In this document: piece after piece, positions 52,796 to 62,387 of the stretch
How the letters are laid out: the number at the start of each line of letters is the position of its first letter
Position numbering within the stretch: the first letter of the stretch is position 1
Assembly (NCBI GenBank): GCA_021789895.1
Contig: JAJYIU010000005.1
Location: 75,239-139,238, forward strand
Direction: 5' to 3'
Source: Acidobacteriota bacterium
Lineage (GTDB): Bacteria > Acidobacteriota > Terriglobia > Terriglobales > SCQP01
Length of the DNA: 64,000 bases
Notes under the pieces: generated by a model
What the model was told of the DNA's origin: nothing
Seen by the model: the letters and a program-made list of their open reading frames with translations, nothing else
Database searches by the model: none
Made by a program: the position numbers and the translations under genes

Positions 52796-53815
52796 ATGCG
52801 CAAATTTTTGCGGCTTTTAGTTATGCCTGCCGCTAATTTACCTTCCGCCAGCTTGCCGCCCGCGCCGGATCCGGCGCTGCCGGACAATGGCAAACCGATT
52901 GCACTCCCCTTCCCTATGTCCGCTCGCGCCGATGCCGTGGCGATAGCCGCCCGGTTCTCCTCCGCCCCGCGCGTCCTCTCGCGCGCCACGGCGCTTTGGG
53001 CGTCCGCGGTCGCCGCCGCCTTCCTGCTGCTTTACGCGCCGGTGCTGCTGCGGCTGGGCGAGCAACTGTTCGCGCGCGAGTCCTACGCCTACGGTTTCCT
53101 GGTGCCCATTTTTAGCGGCATGCTGATCTGGCGCCGCCGCCGCGAGCTGCTGGCGTTGCCGCTGCGCCCGTCCAATTCCGGCCTGCTCTGGATGCTGTCT
53201 GCCGCGGCCTTGCTGGTGGTGGGCAGCCTGGGGGCTGAGCTGTTGTTGACCCGCTGGTCCTTATTATTAATGCTGGCCGGCTTGATTGCGCTGCTGCTGG
53301 GCCGCGCCTGGCTGCGCGCGCTGTGCTTCCCGCTCGGATTCCTGCTGTTCATGTTCCCGCTGCCGGCGGTGATCTATTACCAGATCACGTTCCCGCTGCA
53401 GGTGCTGGCCAGCCGCTTTGGCGTCTGGCTGCTGGCCTTCACTTCTCTGCCTGTCCTGCGCCAGGGCAATCTGATCAGCCTGCCTCATTTCACCCTCGAC
53501 GTGGTGGCGGCCTGCAGCGGATTGCGCTCGCTGCTGTCGCTGCTTGCGCTGGCGGTCGCCTACGGCTATCTCGCCGAAGCCCGGCTCTGGCGCCGCCTGC
53601 TGCTGGTGGCTGCCACCCCGCCGTTGGCGATTGCCGCCAATGGCGCCCGCATCGCGCTCACCGCCGCGCTGGCCTATCGTCTCGGCCCCCAGGTCGAGCA
53701 TGGCTTTTGGCACCTGCTCACCGGCTTGGTGGTGTTCCTGCTGACCGTCGGCGGGCTGATCGGGTTGCACGGCCTCTTGCGGCTGCTGCCGCCGCCGGAG
53801 CCTTCCCATGCCTGA
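52796..53815 (+). CDS. Exosortase (PEP-CTERM transpeptidase/protease)
   Basis: A polytopic membrane protein of up to 339 residues with about eight helices. The catalytic triad is visible: Cys240 in 'VVAACSGLRSL', Arg285 in 'ANGARIALTA', and His306 in 'HGFWHLLTG'. Exosortase cuts PEP-CTERM proteins after secretion. The start is unclear: ATG 52796, 52823 and 52916 are all in frame and none has a strong ribosome site; the last gives the usual family length. A 119-base gap separates it from the glycosyltransferase genes. EpsI overlaps its end by eight bases. Confidence 0.93.
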   Translation: MRKFLRLLVMPAANLPSASLPPAPDPALPDNGKPIALPFPMSARADAVAIAARFSSAPRVLSRATALWASAVAAAFLLLYAPVLLRLGEQLFARESYAYGFLVPIFSGMLIWRRRRELLALPLRPSNSGLLWMLSAAALLVVGSLGAELLLTRWSLLLMLAGLIALLLGRAWLRALCFPLGFLLFMFPLPAVIYYQITFPLQVLASRFGVWLLAFTSLPVLRQGNLISLPHFTLDVVAACSGLRSLLSLLALAVAYGYLAEARLWRRLLLVAATPPLAIAANGARIALTAALAYRLGPQVEHGFWHLLTGLVVFLLTVGGLIGLHGLLRLLPPPEPSHA

Positions 53816-54452
53816 TTCTCCCGCCTCCTCGCGCCTGCTCTTCGCGCTGGTGTTTCTGCTGGCGCTCTTCGGCTTGCTGCACGCCTTGATGGCCCAGCCG
53901 GCGGTGCCGCCGACGCTCTCGCTCCGCCTCTTCCCCATGCGGCTCGGCGGCTGGCAGGGAAAAAACCAGCCGTTTTCAGCTCACGTGCTCGCCGCCCTGG
54001 GCCTGCGCGATTACCTGAACCGCGTTTATACCAACCCGGCGGGGCGCGTGCTGGGTTTCTACATCGCTTACTACCCGCGCCAGAAGTTCGGCACCGATAT
54101 CCATTCGCCCAAGCATTGTCTGCCCGGCTCGGGCTGGGAACCCATTGCGGTCCAATCGGCCGCCATCCCCGTGCCCGGCAGCGCGCCGGCGCGGGTGAAT
54201 TCCTACCTGGTCGAGCGCGGCTGGCAGCGCGACCTGGTCCTGTACTGGTTCCAGGGGCGCGGGCGCGTGCTGCGCAGCGAGCTGCAGGGCAAGTGGTTCC
54301 AGATCTGGGATGGCCTGGTGCGCCGGCGCAGCGATGAAGCCCTGGTCCGCATCGTCGTCCCCGTCACCGGCAGCCGGGTGGCGGCGCGCCGCCGCGCCAT
54401 CGCTTTTGCGCGCCTGGCTTGGCCGCATTTGCGCGCTTACATCCCCAACTGA
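53808..54452 (+). CDS. epsI: EpsI family protein (DUF3485)
   Basis: A 214-residue protein with one N-terminal membrane segment (about 9-28). It has the EpsI signature 'DIHSPKHCLPGSGWEP' with conserved His and Cys. EpsI is fused to or next to exosortase in many genomes and is thought to work with it; the reaction is unknown. Its ATG overlaps the exosortase gene by eight bases, and the TPR gene starts ten bases after its stop. Confidence 0.92.
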   Translation: MPDSPASSRLLFALVFLLALFGLLHALMAQPAVPPTLSLRLFPMRLGGWQGKNQPFSAHVLAALGLRDYLNRVYTNPAGRVLGFYIAYYPRQKFGTDIHSPKHCLPGSGWEPIAVQSAAIPVPGSAPARVNSYLVERGWQRDLVLYWFQGRGRVLRSELQGKWFQIWDGLVRRRSDEALVRIVVPVTGSRVAARRRAIAFARLAWPHLRAYIPN

Positions 54453-54462
54453 GGTCTTATTT

Positions 54463-56754
54463 ATGTCCCGCTTGCATTGTTTTTCTGTATTGCCGCGGCT
54501 GGCCCTGGCCGGCGCCGGATTGTTTTTGCTGCTGTTGGCCGACTGCCGCCGGCAATCGCCGGCCGAGGAAATGCGCGCCGCCGGCCAGGCCTTGCGGCAG
54601 CACAAGTACGCTACCGCCGTCATCGAATACCGCCGCGCCCTGCAGCAGCGGCCGCGCTCGGTGCGCGCCTCCTACGGCCTGGCGCGCGCCGAACTGGCGT
54701 TGAAAGACTGGCCGGCCGCCTTCACCGCCCTGCGCCGCTGCCTGGTGTTGAACCCCAACTTCGTTCCCGCCCGCCTGAATCTGGCGCGGCTGTATTTTTT
54801 CGATCGCCAGTATGACAACGCGATCCGGCAAGCCTCCCGCATCATCCAAGGCCAGCCGCAAAACGCCGCCGCCTGGCAGGTGAAGGCGGCCGCGGAAGGC
54901 GGCGCCGGCCGCCTGCAGGCTTCCCAGCGCGACTTCCGCCATCTGACCCAACTCCAGCCGCGCGATCCCAATGCCTGGATCAACCTGGCGCTCATGGATG
55001 TCCGTCTGCATCAGCTCGCCCCGGCCGGCCGCCATCTGCGCCGCGCCCAGGCGCTGGCCCCCGCCCTTCCCCTCGCCTACCTCGACCTGGCCGGCTTGGC
55101 CCGCGTGCAGGGAGACGCCGCCGCGGTCCCGGTGATCCTGCGCCAGGGCATCGCGCATGCGCCGAAAAGCATCGCGCTGTATCTCGCCTTGGCCAATGAC
55201 CGTTTGCAAGCCTCGGGCCGCCCCGCGGCGGAAGCCGTGCTCGGCCGCTTGCGCGCCGTCCGCCCCCGCGACGCCGATGTGGCGCTGCGGGTGGGCGATT
55301 TTTGCTACCAATCCGGCTTTTTCCGGCAGGCCCGGCGCTCCTACCGGCGCGGTTTGCAGAGCGCCGCATCGCCCATCCGCTTGACCTTGCAACACCACTT
55401 GCTCCGCCTTGAGCTGCACCTGCGGCAATGGAGCGCGGCGCAAGCGCTGGCGCTGGACCTGCTGCGCCGTCATCCCGGCGATTTCGACGCCCGCCTGGCG
55501 CAGGCGCGGCTCTGGCTGCAGCAGAATCGGGTGCTGAAAGCTTCCGGCCAGCTCCACGTGCTGGTTTCAAACCGCCCCGGCTCGGCGCAGGCCAGCTATT
55601 ACCTCGGCCTCGCCGAATGGGCGCAGGGCGATCGCCATTCCGCCCTGCAGCAACTCCAGCTCGCTCATCAGAACGCGCCGCGCGCGCCCAACGTCGTTCG
55701 CGGCCTGGCGCGCATGAACCTGGCAATGGGACGCCTGCAAACCGCCTGGCACTATGCCCAAATCTACCAGGCGCTGGCGCCGCGCGCGCCCGCCAGCGCG
55801 CAACTGCTCGGCACGGTGGCGCTGGCGCGCGGCGATTGGGCCGCCGCCCGCGCCGCGCTGCAACAGGCCCTGGCCGCCAGCCCGGGAAACCTTCAGCTCC
55901 AGCTCCTGCTCGCCCAGGCCGATCTTGGTGCCGGCCGGCCCGCCGCCGCCGGCCAGCTCTATGCCAGCTTGCTGGCAAGCCATCCCCATTCCAGCGCTGC
56001 CGCCGGCGCGGCCATCAACTTCTTCGCCCGGCGCAGCCAGTGGCCGCAGGCGCTGCAAGTGGCGCAAAACTACTCCCGTGCCAATCCCCGGGACGCGCAA
56101 GGCTCCTGGCTGCTGGCCACCATCGAGCTGCAGCGTAATCAGCTGCCGGCCGCCGCCGCCGATCTCCACCGCGCGCTGCAGCGCAATCCCCGCCTGCTCT
56201 CCGCGGTGCTCGATCTGGGGCGCCTGCGGCAGCAGCAGAATAACCTGCCCCGCGCCCTCTATTGGTATCAGCGCGCTTCCGTCTTGCAGCCGGACTTCCC
56301 GCCCTTGTTGACGATGATCGGCAATCTCTATCTCGCGCAAGACAATCTTGACCGCGCGCGGCAGTATTATCGCCAGGCGCTCGCTGCCGACTCGCAATTT
56401 GCCCTGGCGCAGGCCAATCTGGCCTGGGTGTACGCCCAGCAACAGGACAATCTGCCCCAGGCCTTGATCCTCGCCCAGCAGGCCGCCCGCCGCCTTCCCA
56501 ATACCGCTTCCGTGGTGGATACCCTCGCCTGGGTCTACTTCCGCATGCACAGCTTTGACAGCGCCATCCCGCTGCTCCGCCGCTGTGTCGCCGCCGCCCC
56601 CGCCAATCCCATGTTCCGCTATCACCTCGGCCGCGCCTTGCTGGCCGGCGGCCATAAGCGGGAAGGCCGCCGCCAGTTGGAGCGCGCGTTGCAGCTCAAC
56701 CTGCCGGCCCAGCTCAGCCATCGCGCCCGCGGCTATCTGGTCGCGCAAAACTGA
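54463..56754 (+). CDS. PrsT-like TPR-repeat lipoprotein of the PEP-CTERM system
   Basis: A 763-residue secreted protein made of about 20 tetratricopeptide repeats, such as 'ATAVIEYRRALQQRPRSVRA' and 'ALAQANLAWVYAQQQDNLPQ'. The signal segment (about 8-28) ends 'LLLLADCRRQ', a lipobox-like Cys with the unusual Asp at -1. Size and position match the PEP-CTERM-system TPR lipoprotein family (PrsT). It probably scaffolds the polysaccharide or PEP-CTERM machinery in the periplasm. It is the last gene of the long operon and convergent with the DUF4234 gene. Confidence 0.85.
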   Translation: MSRLHCFSVLPRLALAGAGLFLLLLADCRRQSPAEEMRAAGQALRQHKYATAVIEYRRALQQRPRSVRASYGLARAELALKDWPAAFTALRRCLVLNPNFVPARLNLARLYFFDRQYDNAIRQASRIIQGQPQNAAAWQVKAAAEGGAGRLQASQRDFRHLTQLQPRDPNAWINLALMDVRLHQLAPAGRHLRRAQALAPALPLAYLDLAGLARVQGDAAAVPVILRQGIAHAPKSIALYLALANDRLQASGRPAAEAVLGRLRAVRPRDADVALRVGDFCYQSGFFRQARRSYRRGLQSAASPIRLTLQHHLLRLELHLRQWSAAQALALDLLRRHPGDFDARLAQARLWLQQNRVLKASGQLHVLVSNRPGSAQASYYLGLAEWAQGDRHSALQQLQLAHQNAPRAPNVVRGLARMNLAMGRLQTAWHYAQIYQALAPRAPASAQLLGTVALARGDWAAARAALQQALAASPGNLQLQLLLAQADLGAGRPAAAGQLYASLLASHPHSSAAAGAAINFFARRSQWPQALQVAQNYSRANPRDAQGSWLLATIELQRNQLPAAAADLHRALQRNPRLLSAVLDLGRLRQQQNNLPRALYWYQRASVLQPDFPPLLTMIGNLYLAQDNLDRARQYYRQALAADSQFALAQANLAWVYAQQQDNLPQALILAQQAARRLPNTASVVDTLAWVYFRMHSFDSAIPLLRRCVAAAPANPMFRYHLGRALLAGGHKREGRRQLERALQLNLPAQLSHRARGYLVAQN

Positions 56755-56833
56755 GCCGTGGCGGCCCGCAAGTCCGCCGCTGCAGCCCTATGCAATTCCG
56801 CCGGCAATTGCGCCGGGATAAGCCGCGAACTTT

Positions 56834-57460
56834 TTAGGCGCCCATCGCGCGCGTAAGTCCATTTCTGGTCGCTTCTATTGCCAAACGATTGCAAGCGCTT
56901 TGTATTTGCGAAATGGCTACCGGGAAGAGCACTAGCCAGGAAATTATATTGGCATAGGGAATGATCAATGTAATCACCGAGGCGAGCATGAGTCCGCGCG
57001 ATATCGGCGGCGCCTGATTGCGCAACCGAGACTGGAAATTGATGCGGTCAACCAGTCGGAGCCAAAATACAAAGACCCAATAAACATTAAAAAATGGGAT
57101 GAATAGGAAGCCAATGGCTTTGCCTGCGCGAAAATCGTCGGCCCGGACATGAGGCAATTTCGAATGTTTCAGCCCCATATAGATCGTGGTAAATATCCCT
57201 AGCGTCAAATAGTGCAGCACGATGGCTCCGCCGGTGGGGAATGTCTCCAACATCCCATGCCGCTGGAATTGTGCCCGTTGCTCGGGCGGAATGCGGTTGA
57301 TATCAAAATCGGGACGATATACGCCCATCAGGTCAACCCCGGAAGGAGATAGGGGTGAGGTAACGGAAACACCGCAATGGGTGCAGGTAGTTGCTGTCGC
57401 CGGTATTTGTTGACCGCATTGCCCGCAATATTTCATTTGCAGATCATTGATATTGTTCAT
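56834..57460 (-). CDS. Zinc-ribbon DUF4234-like membrane protein, lower GC
   Basis: A 208-residue protein. The N-terminus holds a zinc ribbon 'YCGQCGQQIPATATTCTHCG'. The C-terminal part has four hydrophobic segments with 'TLGIFTTIYMGLKHSKLPHV' and 'FFNVYWVFVFWLRLVDRIN', as in DUF4234 proteins. Function unknown. The gene is visibly poorer in G and C than its neighbours and next to a tRNA, which suggests later arrival. ATG 57460 follows AGAGG at good spacing. Confidence 0.75.
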   Translation of the reverse strand: MNNINDLQMKYCGQCGQQIPATATTCTHCGVSVTSPLSPSGVDLMGVYRPDFDINRIPPEQRAQFQRHGMLETFPTGGAIVLHYLTLGIFTTIYMGLKHSKLPHVRADDFRAGKAIGFLFIPFFNVYWVFVFWLRLVDRINFQSRLRNQAPPISRGLMLASVITLIIPYANIISWLVLFPVAISQIQSACNRLAIEATRNGLTRAMGA

Positions 57461-57965
57461 GACTTTGCCTCTTAACCAGGCTACCTATGTTATGTCCTTG
57501 GCAAGCGCAGTATAAACCTGTCGGGTGTGTTTGCAATCACATTTTTTACAATTGGTATTTCCCGCGGCGGCCCTGTGCCCCGCTCATGTTCCGATGGGCC
57601 GCGGCCCGCCCTCTCTAGCTCGATACCGCATGCGGGAGTTTGTCGCGTTCGAATGCGCCTGGCTATGAGTTCACCCTGGGGAGTTGTTTACGATGAAAGC
57701 AAATGAGTAGGTCGAAGTTTGCGGTTGGGACGGTCGGAGTTTTTATGCTAGGTTTCCGCCCTCCGTGGCATTTAAGCTCTGCCTTGCTCTCCCTTGCGCG
57801 CGCGGCGCCGAAGCTGTCAATTTCGCCTTCCCCGGTGCGGCTATGTTAAAATTTTTTTTGTCGCGCCTGTAGCCGGCCGCCCTGGTTCCCAACCCGGGTG
57901 CGTGCTCCCCGGAAATGCGCAACTGGCGCGGCGCGGCGGCAGCCGGCATGCTTCCCTCGTTTTCC
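57461..57965. other. 505-base lower-GC gap before tRNA-Cys
   Basis: No gene is seen. The first 300 bases are AT-richer than the rest of the window, like the adjoining DUF4234 gene. A T-run (AAAATTTTTTTTG at about 57846-57858) may belong to the tRNA promoter region or an old terminator. No direct repeat of the tRNA 3' end is seen. Confidence 0.5.
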
Positions 57966-58025
<60 letters not shown>

Positions 58026-58040
<15 letters not shown>

Positions 58041-58601
58041 ATTCATCGCTCCTGGTTCCGCCTGCGCGGCGTCTGGCGCGCTTGCGCTCGGCTCGCGCGC
58101 CAAAAATGTGATCATCAGCCGGCCGCCCAGCAGAACGATGGGCAGCAGCAGCGCCCAGAGCATCATCCAGTCCCGGCGCGTGTCGGCGGCGCGCATTTCC
58201 AGCCCCAGCAGCACCGCCGCGAGCAGCAGCAGCACCAGCGACAGGCCGCGGTGAAAGCGGCGCAGCTCCGATTGCACCCAGCTATCGAGCCGGTGTTCGA
58301 TCTCGCGGCCATCCTGCGAGTCGGTGCAATTGGGCTTGCAATGGCAGGCATTGCAGGCGTGCCCGGACGCCCGGTACACCACCACGCGCCGGCGCTCGTC
58401 GCTTGCGCTGCGCTGCAGGTGCTGGCCGGTGGGGCATTGCCACAAATCCAGTTCGTGATGGTACGTGAACCCCGCGACGCGCAGCCGCTCCGAGCGCCGG
58501 TGCGTGCTTTGGGCCAGCCATTCCAGGGCGAAAGCGATGCCCACCAGCGCCGCCGCGTAGCCGGCGGTATAGAGCACCTCGGCATGAAAACCGGCGGTCA
58601 T
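58026..58601 (-). CDS. Membrane protein with transposase-like Cys domain, coupled to norB
   Basis: A 191-residue protein. One N-terminal helix (about 9-29), a soluble central domain (about 42-115) and two C-terminal helices (about 119-137 and 147-166) are seen. The central domain has 'FTYHHELDLWQCPTGQHL' then 'CNACHCKPNC' (Cys56, 83, 86, 88, 92). This pattern is like the Cys-rich segment of IS1182-type transposases, but the catalytic DDE parts are absent. Its ATG overlaps the norB stop (ATGA), so it is made with nitric oxide reductase. Its stop codon lies within the opposite-strand tRNA-Cys gene. Function unknown; metal or redox binding is possible. Confidence 0.7.
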
Positions 58602-60892
58602 GGCCTCGGCCCGCCCGCTTCCACCACCTCGGTAAATAAACTCGCGTCCGCTTCCTCCGCCCCCGCCTGCGCTTTCCGGTGCCGCACCCCGGCCCAGGTC
58701 AGGTAGAGAATCGGCAGCACGCCCCCGGCGATGAATAAAACGTCGCCCGGCAGGCGCAGCCAGGTGATCAGCACGTTGGTTCGATTGGTGAGCGACTTCA
58801 GCGAACGGGCGTAAAAATAACCGTCGTTGACCGAGTAATAGAGCTGCAGGATGCCGAGCGGAAACAGCGATGCGAACACCATCCAGGCCAGGCCCAGGTT
58901 CAATGACCAGAAACCGGTTTTGGCCGCCCGGTCGGACCAGCGCTCTTCGGGAATCATGTACCGCAGGCAGAACAGCGCCAGCCCGACCGCCAGCATGCCG
59001 TACACCCCCATCATCGCCGCATGCCCGTGATTTGGCGTCAGCGCGGTGCCGATTTCATAGTAGGAGACGATCGGCAGGTTGATTAGGAAACCGAAAATGC
59101 CCGCGCCCAAAAAATTCCAGAAGCCCACCGCCGCCAGAAACATGACCGCCCAGAAATGCGGGAAGCGGGTGCGCGCGCCCGCTTCCTGCACCGCCCCCAA
59201 TTGCAGAAAGCTCCAGGCTTCCAGGGTGAGGAAGGTCAGCGGTATCACTTCCGCCGCCGAGAAAAACGCGCCCAGCGCCATGTGCGCCGCCGGCTCCCCG
59301 GAAAAATACAAATGGTGCATGGTGCCGATCACGCCGCCGGCCGAATAGAGGATCACGTCGAGATATATCATCGCCAGCGCCACCCGCTCGTGCACCACCC
59401 CCAGCAGCACGAACAGGTAGGCGACCATCACCGTGGTGAAAAGTTCGAGAAAATCCTCCACCCACAAATGCACCACCCAGAACCGCCAGAAATCGGTGGT
59501 GGTGAAATTCTCCGCCGGGTGCGCCAGCAGGCCCACGGCGTAAAACGCGGGAATCGCCAGGGCGGCAAAGAAGAACAGCCATGGCATGTTGCCGACCTGT
59601 TCCTGCCGCAGCCGCTGGCGCAATCCGCGGAAGAGTATCCCCACCCAGAAGACCAGGCCCAGGCTCAGCAGAATTTGCCAGAAGCGCCCCAGGTCGAGAT
59701 ACTCGAATCCCTGGTCGCCAAACCATTGCCACGCATGCCGCATCCAGCCTTCGATCCCCGCGTATTCGCCCGCCAGGCTTCCCACCACCACGATCACCAG
59801 CGCGCCGAGCAGCGCGTAGGCCAGTTTGGCCTGGTGCCGCGGCTCGCGGCCCGCGATCATGGGGACCAGGAATATGCCCGCCGCCAGAAAGGAGGTGGCG
59901 ACCCAGAAGATCGCCAGTTGGATATGCCACGTGCGGGCGATATTGAAGGGCAGCCACCGGGCCAGCGGCAAGCCGAAAAAACTCGAAATGTCGGCGCGGT
60001 AGTGTTCGCTGGCCCCGCCCAACAGGGTTTGCAGCAGAAACAGCGCGGCCATCACGAAAAAAAACCACGCCGTGGAGCGCTGTGCCGGCGTCAGCGCCAC
60101 CGTTCCCGGTGAGCGGAAGGTAATTTTGGCGCGTTCCTTGCCATGCCAGCCGAGCAGGTTCCAGCGCCCGAATACCGCCAGCAGCAGCCCGATGCCGCCC
60201 AGCAGCGCAATCAGGGAAATCACGCTCCAGACCACGGCGTCGGCGCTGGCATGATTGCCGACCAGCGGCTCCGGCGGCCAGTTGTTGGTGTAGCTATACG
60301 GCAGGCCCGGACGCAGCGCCGAGGCCGCCCACGCCGACCAGCTGAAGAATGCCGTAAGCTGGCGGATTTTTGAAGCGTTGGTGATCGGACGCGGGCGCAG
60401 CCCGGTTCTGTCCGAGGGCTGCGCAAAGAACGCGGCGTAATGCCGCACCATGTCGCCATACGCCTGCGCCTGCGCCGCCGAATATACCAGCCTGCCGGTC
60501 GCCGGATCGTAGCGGTTGGCCTTGAAATCCGCGATGGTCTGTTGCCGCGCCCGGTCCGAATGCGCGCCGCCGTAATCGGCTTCCGCTTCGAGCGCGGCGC
60601 GGTGAAGATAATCGGCGGTGAAATCGGGGCCGAGATAGGCGCCATGGCCGAAAATCGTGCCATATTCCATCAAGCCGTTGCGCAGGAAAATCTGCTGCCC
60701 GGCGATGATGTCCCCCCCGGTAAAAAGAACCTGCCCCGCCGGTTCCACCACGGCCGCGGGAATCGGCGGCTCGTCCTGGTAGGTCTTGTACGCCAGGATG
60801 CCCATCACCGTGAAACCGAAGAGCAGTACGATCGCCACCGCCTGCAGCCAGCCGCGGGCGACCAGCAGCCGGCGTTTTTCAGCGCCCATCAT
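58598..60892 (-). CDS. norB: Quinol-dependent nitric oxide reductase
   Basis: A 764-residue qNor that reduces NO to N2O with electrons from quinol. The N-terminal extension has a cytochrome-c-like fold without a heme-binding CxxCH ('GGDIIAGQQIFLRNGLMEYG', 'GAYLGPDFTADYLHR'). The catalytic core has 14 or so helices with heme and FeB ligands in 'ARTWHIQLAIFW', 'WVVHLWVEDFLELFTTV', 'MHHLYFSGEP' and 'TPNHGHAAMMGVYGM'. ATG 60892 has AGGAG six bases upstream; the longer frame is rejected. The product may protect against NO or serve denitrification. It is coupled to the small membrane protein downstream. Confidence 0.95.
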   Translation of the reverse strand: MMGAEKRRLLVARGWLQAVAIVLLFGFTVMGILAYKTYQDEPPIPAAVVEPAGQVLFTGGDIIAGQQIFLRNGLMEYGTIFGHGAYLGPDFTADYLHRAALEAEADYGGAHSDRARQQTIADFKANRYDPATGRLVYSAAQAQAYGDMVRHYAAFFAQPSDRTGLRPRPITNASKIRQLTAFFSWSAWAASALRPGLPYSYTNNWPPEPLVGNHASADAVVWSVISLIALLGGIGLLLAVFGRWNLLGWHGKERAKITFRSPGTVALTPAQRSTAWFFFVMAALFLLQTLLGGASEHYRADISSFFGLPLARWLPFNIARTWHIQLAIFWVATSFLAAGIFLVPMIAGREPRHQAKLAYALLGALVIVVVGSLAGEYAGIEGWMRHAWQWFGDQGFEYLDLGRFWQILLSLGLVFWVGILFRGLRQRLRQEQVGNMPWLFFFAALAIPAFYAVGLLAHPAENFTTTDFWRFWVVHLWVEDFLELFTTVMVAYLFVLLGVVHERVALAMIYLDVILYSAGGVIGTMHHLYFSGEPAAHMALGAFFSAAEVIPLTFLTLEAWSFLQLGAVQEAGARTRFPHFWAVMFLAAVGFWNFLGAGIFGFLINLPIVSYYEIGTALTPNHGHAAMMGVYGMLAVGLALFCLRYMIPEERWSDRAAKTGFWSLNLGLAWMVFASLFPLGILQLYYSVNDGYFYARSLKSLTNRTNVLITWLRLPGDVLFIAGGVLPILYLTWAGVRHRKAQAGAEEADASLFTEVVEAGGPRP

Positions 60893-61010
60893 CTCTGGCT
60901 CCTGTTGGCTTCGCGATTCCGCGCTTCCCGCTATGGTGCTCCCGGCGATGCCCCTTCGCCTCGGCGCCCGGAATGACGCCTGCCGCCGCCGCCCTTCAGG
61001 CCGGCGGCAC

Positions 61011-62258
61011 CTATGAGGACGCAACCTGCGGGCGCTCCTGCGGCGCCAGCCGCGAGATCCGTATGCGCCCGATCAGCCCCCCTGAAACCTCTTCTATGCG
61101 GAAGCGCAGGTTCTCGATTTCGAGAATCTCGCCCTTTTCCGGTATGCGGTGAAACTGGTCGAGCAGCAGCTCGGTCAGCGTTTTGCTTTCCGGCAGGTCG
61201 GTCTGGAACAGCGAGTTGACGTTGCGGCCGCGGGTCTCGCCGTGGGCGAGTATCTCGTCTTTGGAAATGCGCTTGATCACCTGCGGCACCACGTCTTTTT
61301 CGTCAATGATCTCGCCCACCAGCTCTTCCAGGCAGTCTTCCAGCGTCACCACCCCCGAGGGCTCGCCATGCTCGTCAATCACGATGGCCAGGTGGGTGCG
61401 CGCGATCTGAAACTCGCGCAGCAGCTCGTCCGCCAGCAGTTGTTCGGGCGCCAGCAGCGGCTTTTTGGCGAAGGCGCGCACGCGTTCCTGCCCGCGCCCG
61501 CTCTGCAGCGCGATCAGCAGGTCGCGCTGGTGTACCACCCCCAGCACGCGTGTGAAACTGTGGTCGGCCACCACCGGTATGCGCGAGTGGCGCGCCCCGA
61601 TAATGCGCTCGCGCGCCTGCTCCAGCGTGGCCTCGGCTTCCAGATAAAATACCTGGCCGCGCGGCGTCATCAGGTCGCGCGTGGTGACGTCGTTGAGCTT
61701 GAAAATGCGCTGGATCATGGCCGCTTCGTCCGGCTCGATCGCGCCCGAGCGCGCCCCCAGCATGGCCAGCTCCTCGATCTCTTCTTCGGAAATCTCCGCC
61801 GGCTTTTCCGTCGAAATCAGCCCGGCGAGAAAGTAAGTGAAGCGGATGAAGGGATTGAGCGCGCGCACCAGCAGGTGCAAGGGCCGCGCCGCGCGCAGCG
61901 CCAGCGTGTCGGCGACCCGCACGCCCACGATCTTGGGCACCAGCTCGGCAAACACCACCGCTAGCGCGGTGAACAGCACCAGCAGCAGGCTGGCCCGCGC
62001 CCGGCCGTATCGTACCAGCGCGACCGCGCCCACCACCCAGGCGGCCACGATGGTGACGATGTTCGAGAGCGTGACCAGCGCCGCCAGCGGCTTCTGAATC
62101 TCGGCTTTGAGCGCTTCCAGCGTCGCCCCGCCGGGCTTGCCTTCGGCGCGGGCCACTGCCGCGCGCGCGGCGGGCACGGCGAGCAGCGCCGCCTCGGTCG
62201 CCGAAATCAGCGCATTGCAGGCCAGGGCGATGACGATCAGAAGTATGAAACCGAGCAT
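61011..62258 (-). CDS. CNNM/CorC family transporter-like protein (DUF21 + CBS pair)
   Basis: A 415-residue membrane protein. The DUF21 domain (about 1-165) has the 'LISATEAALLAV' start and 'LFTALAVVFAELVPKIVGVR' block. A CBS pair (about 185-310) has 'DVTTRDLMTPRGQVFYLE' and 'VVTLEDCLEELVGEIIDEKD'. A CorC/HlyC domain ends the protein. The family is linked to magnesium or cobalt efflux; older names say 'hemolysin'. It lies about 120 bases upstream of norB on the same strand. Confidence 0.92.
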   Translation of the reverse strand: MLGFILLIVIALACNALISATEAALLAVPAARAAVARAEGKPGGATLEALKAEIQKPLAALVTLSNIVTIVAAWVVGAVALVRYGRARASLLLVLFTALAVVFAELVPKIVGVRVADTLALRAARPLHLLVRALNPFIRFTYFLAGLISTEKPAEISEEEIEELAMLGARSGAIEPDEAAMIQRIFKLNDVTTRDLMTPRGQVFYLEAEATLEQARERIIGARHSRIPVVADHSFTRVLGVVHQRDLLIALQSGRGQERVRAFAKKPLLAPEQLLADELLREFQIARTHLAIVIDEHGEPSGVVTLEDCLEELVGEIIDEKDVVPQVIKRISKDEILAHGETRGRNVNSLFQTDLPESKTLTELLLDQFHRIPEKGEILEIENLRFRIEEVSGGLIGRIRISRLAPQERPQVASS

Positions 62259-62387
62259 CGCTTCGCCGGGCGCTCCGCGCCCGCGAATCTCATTTTATCA
62301 TTCGCCGCCCGCCGCCGCCGCTTGCTCCCCTGGACGATTCTATTGCGGCTTTGAATCCCGCGCGGCCTTGAATCCCCGCCCCCCGCT

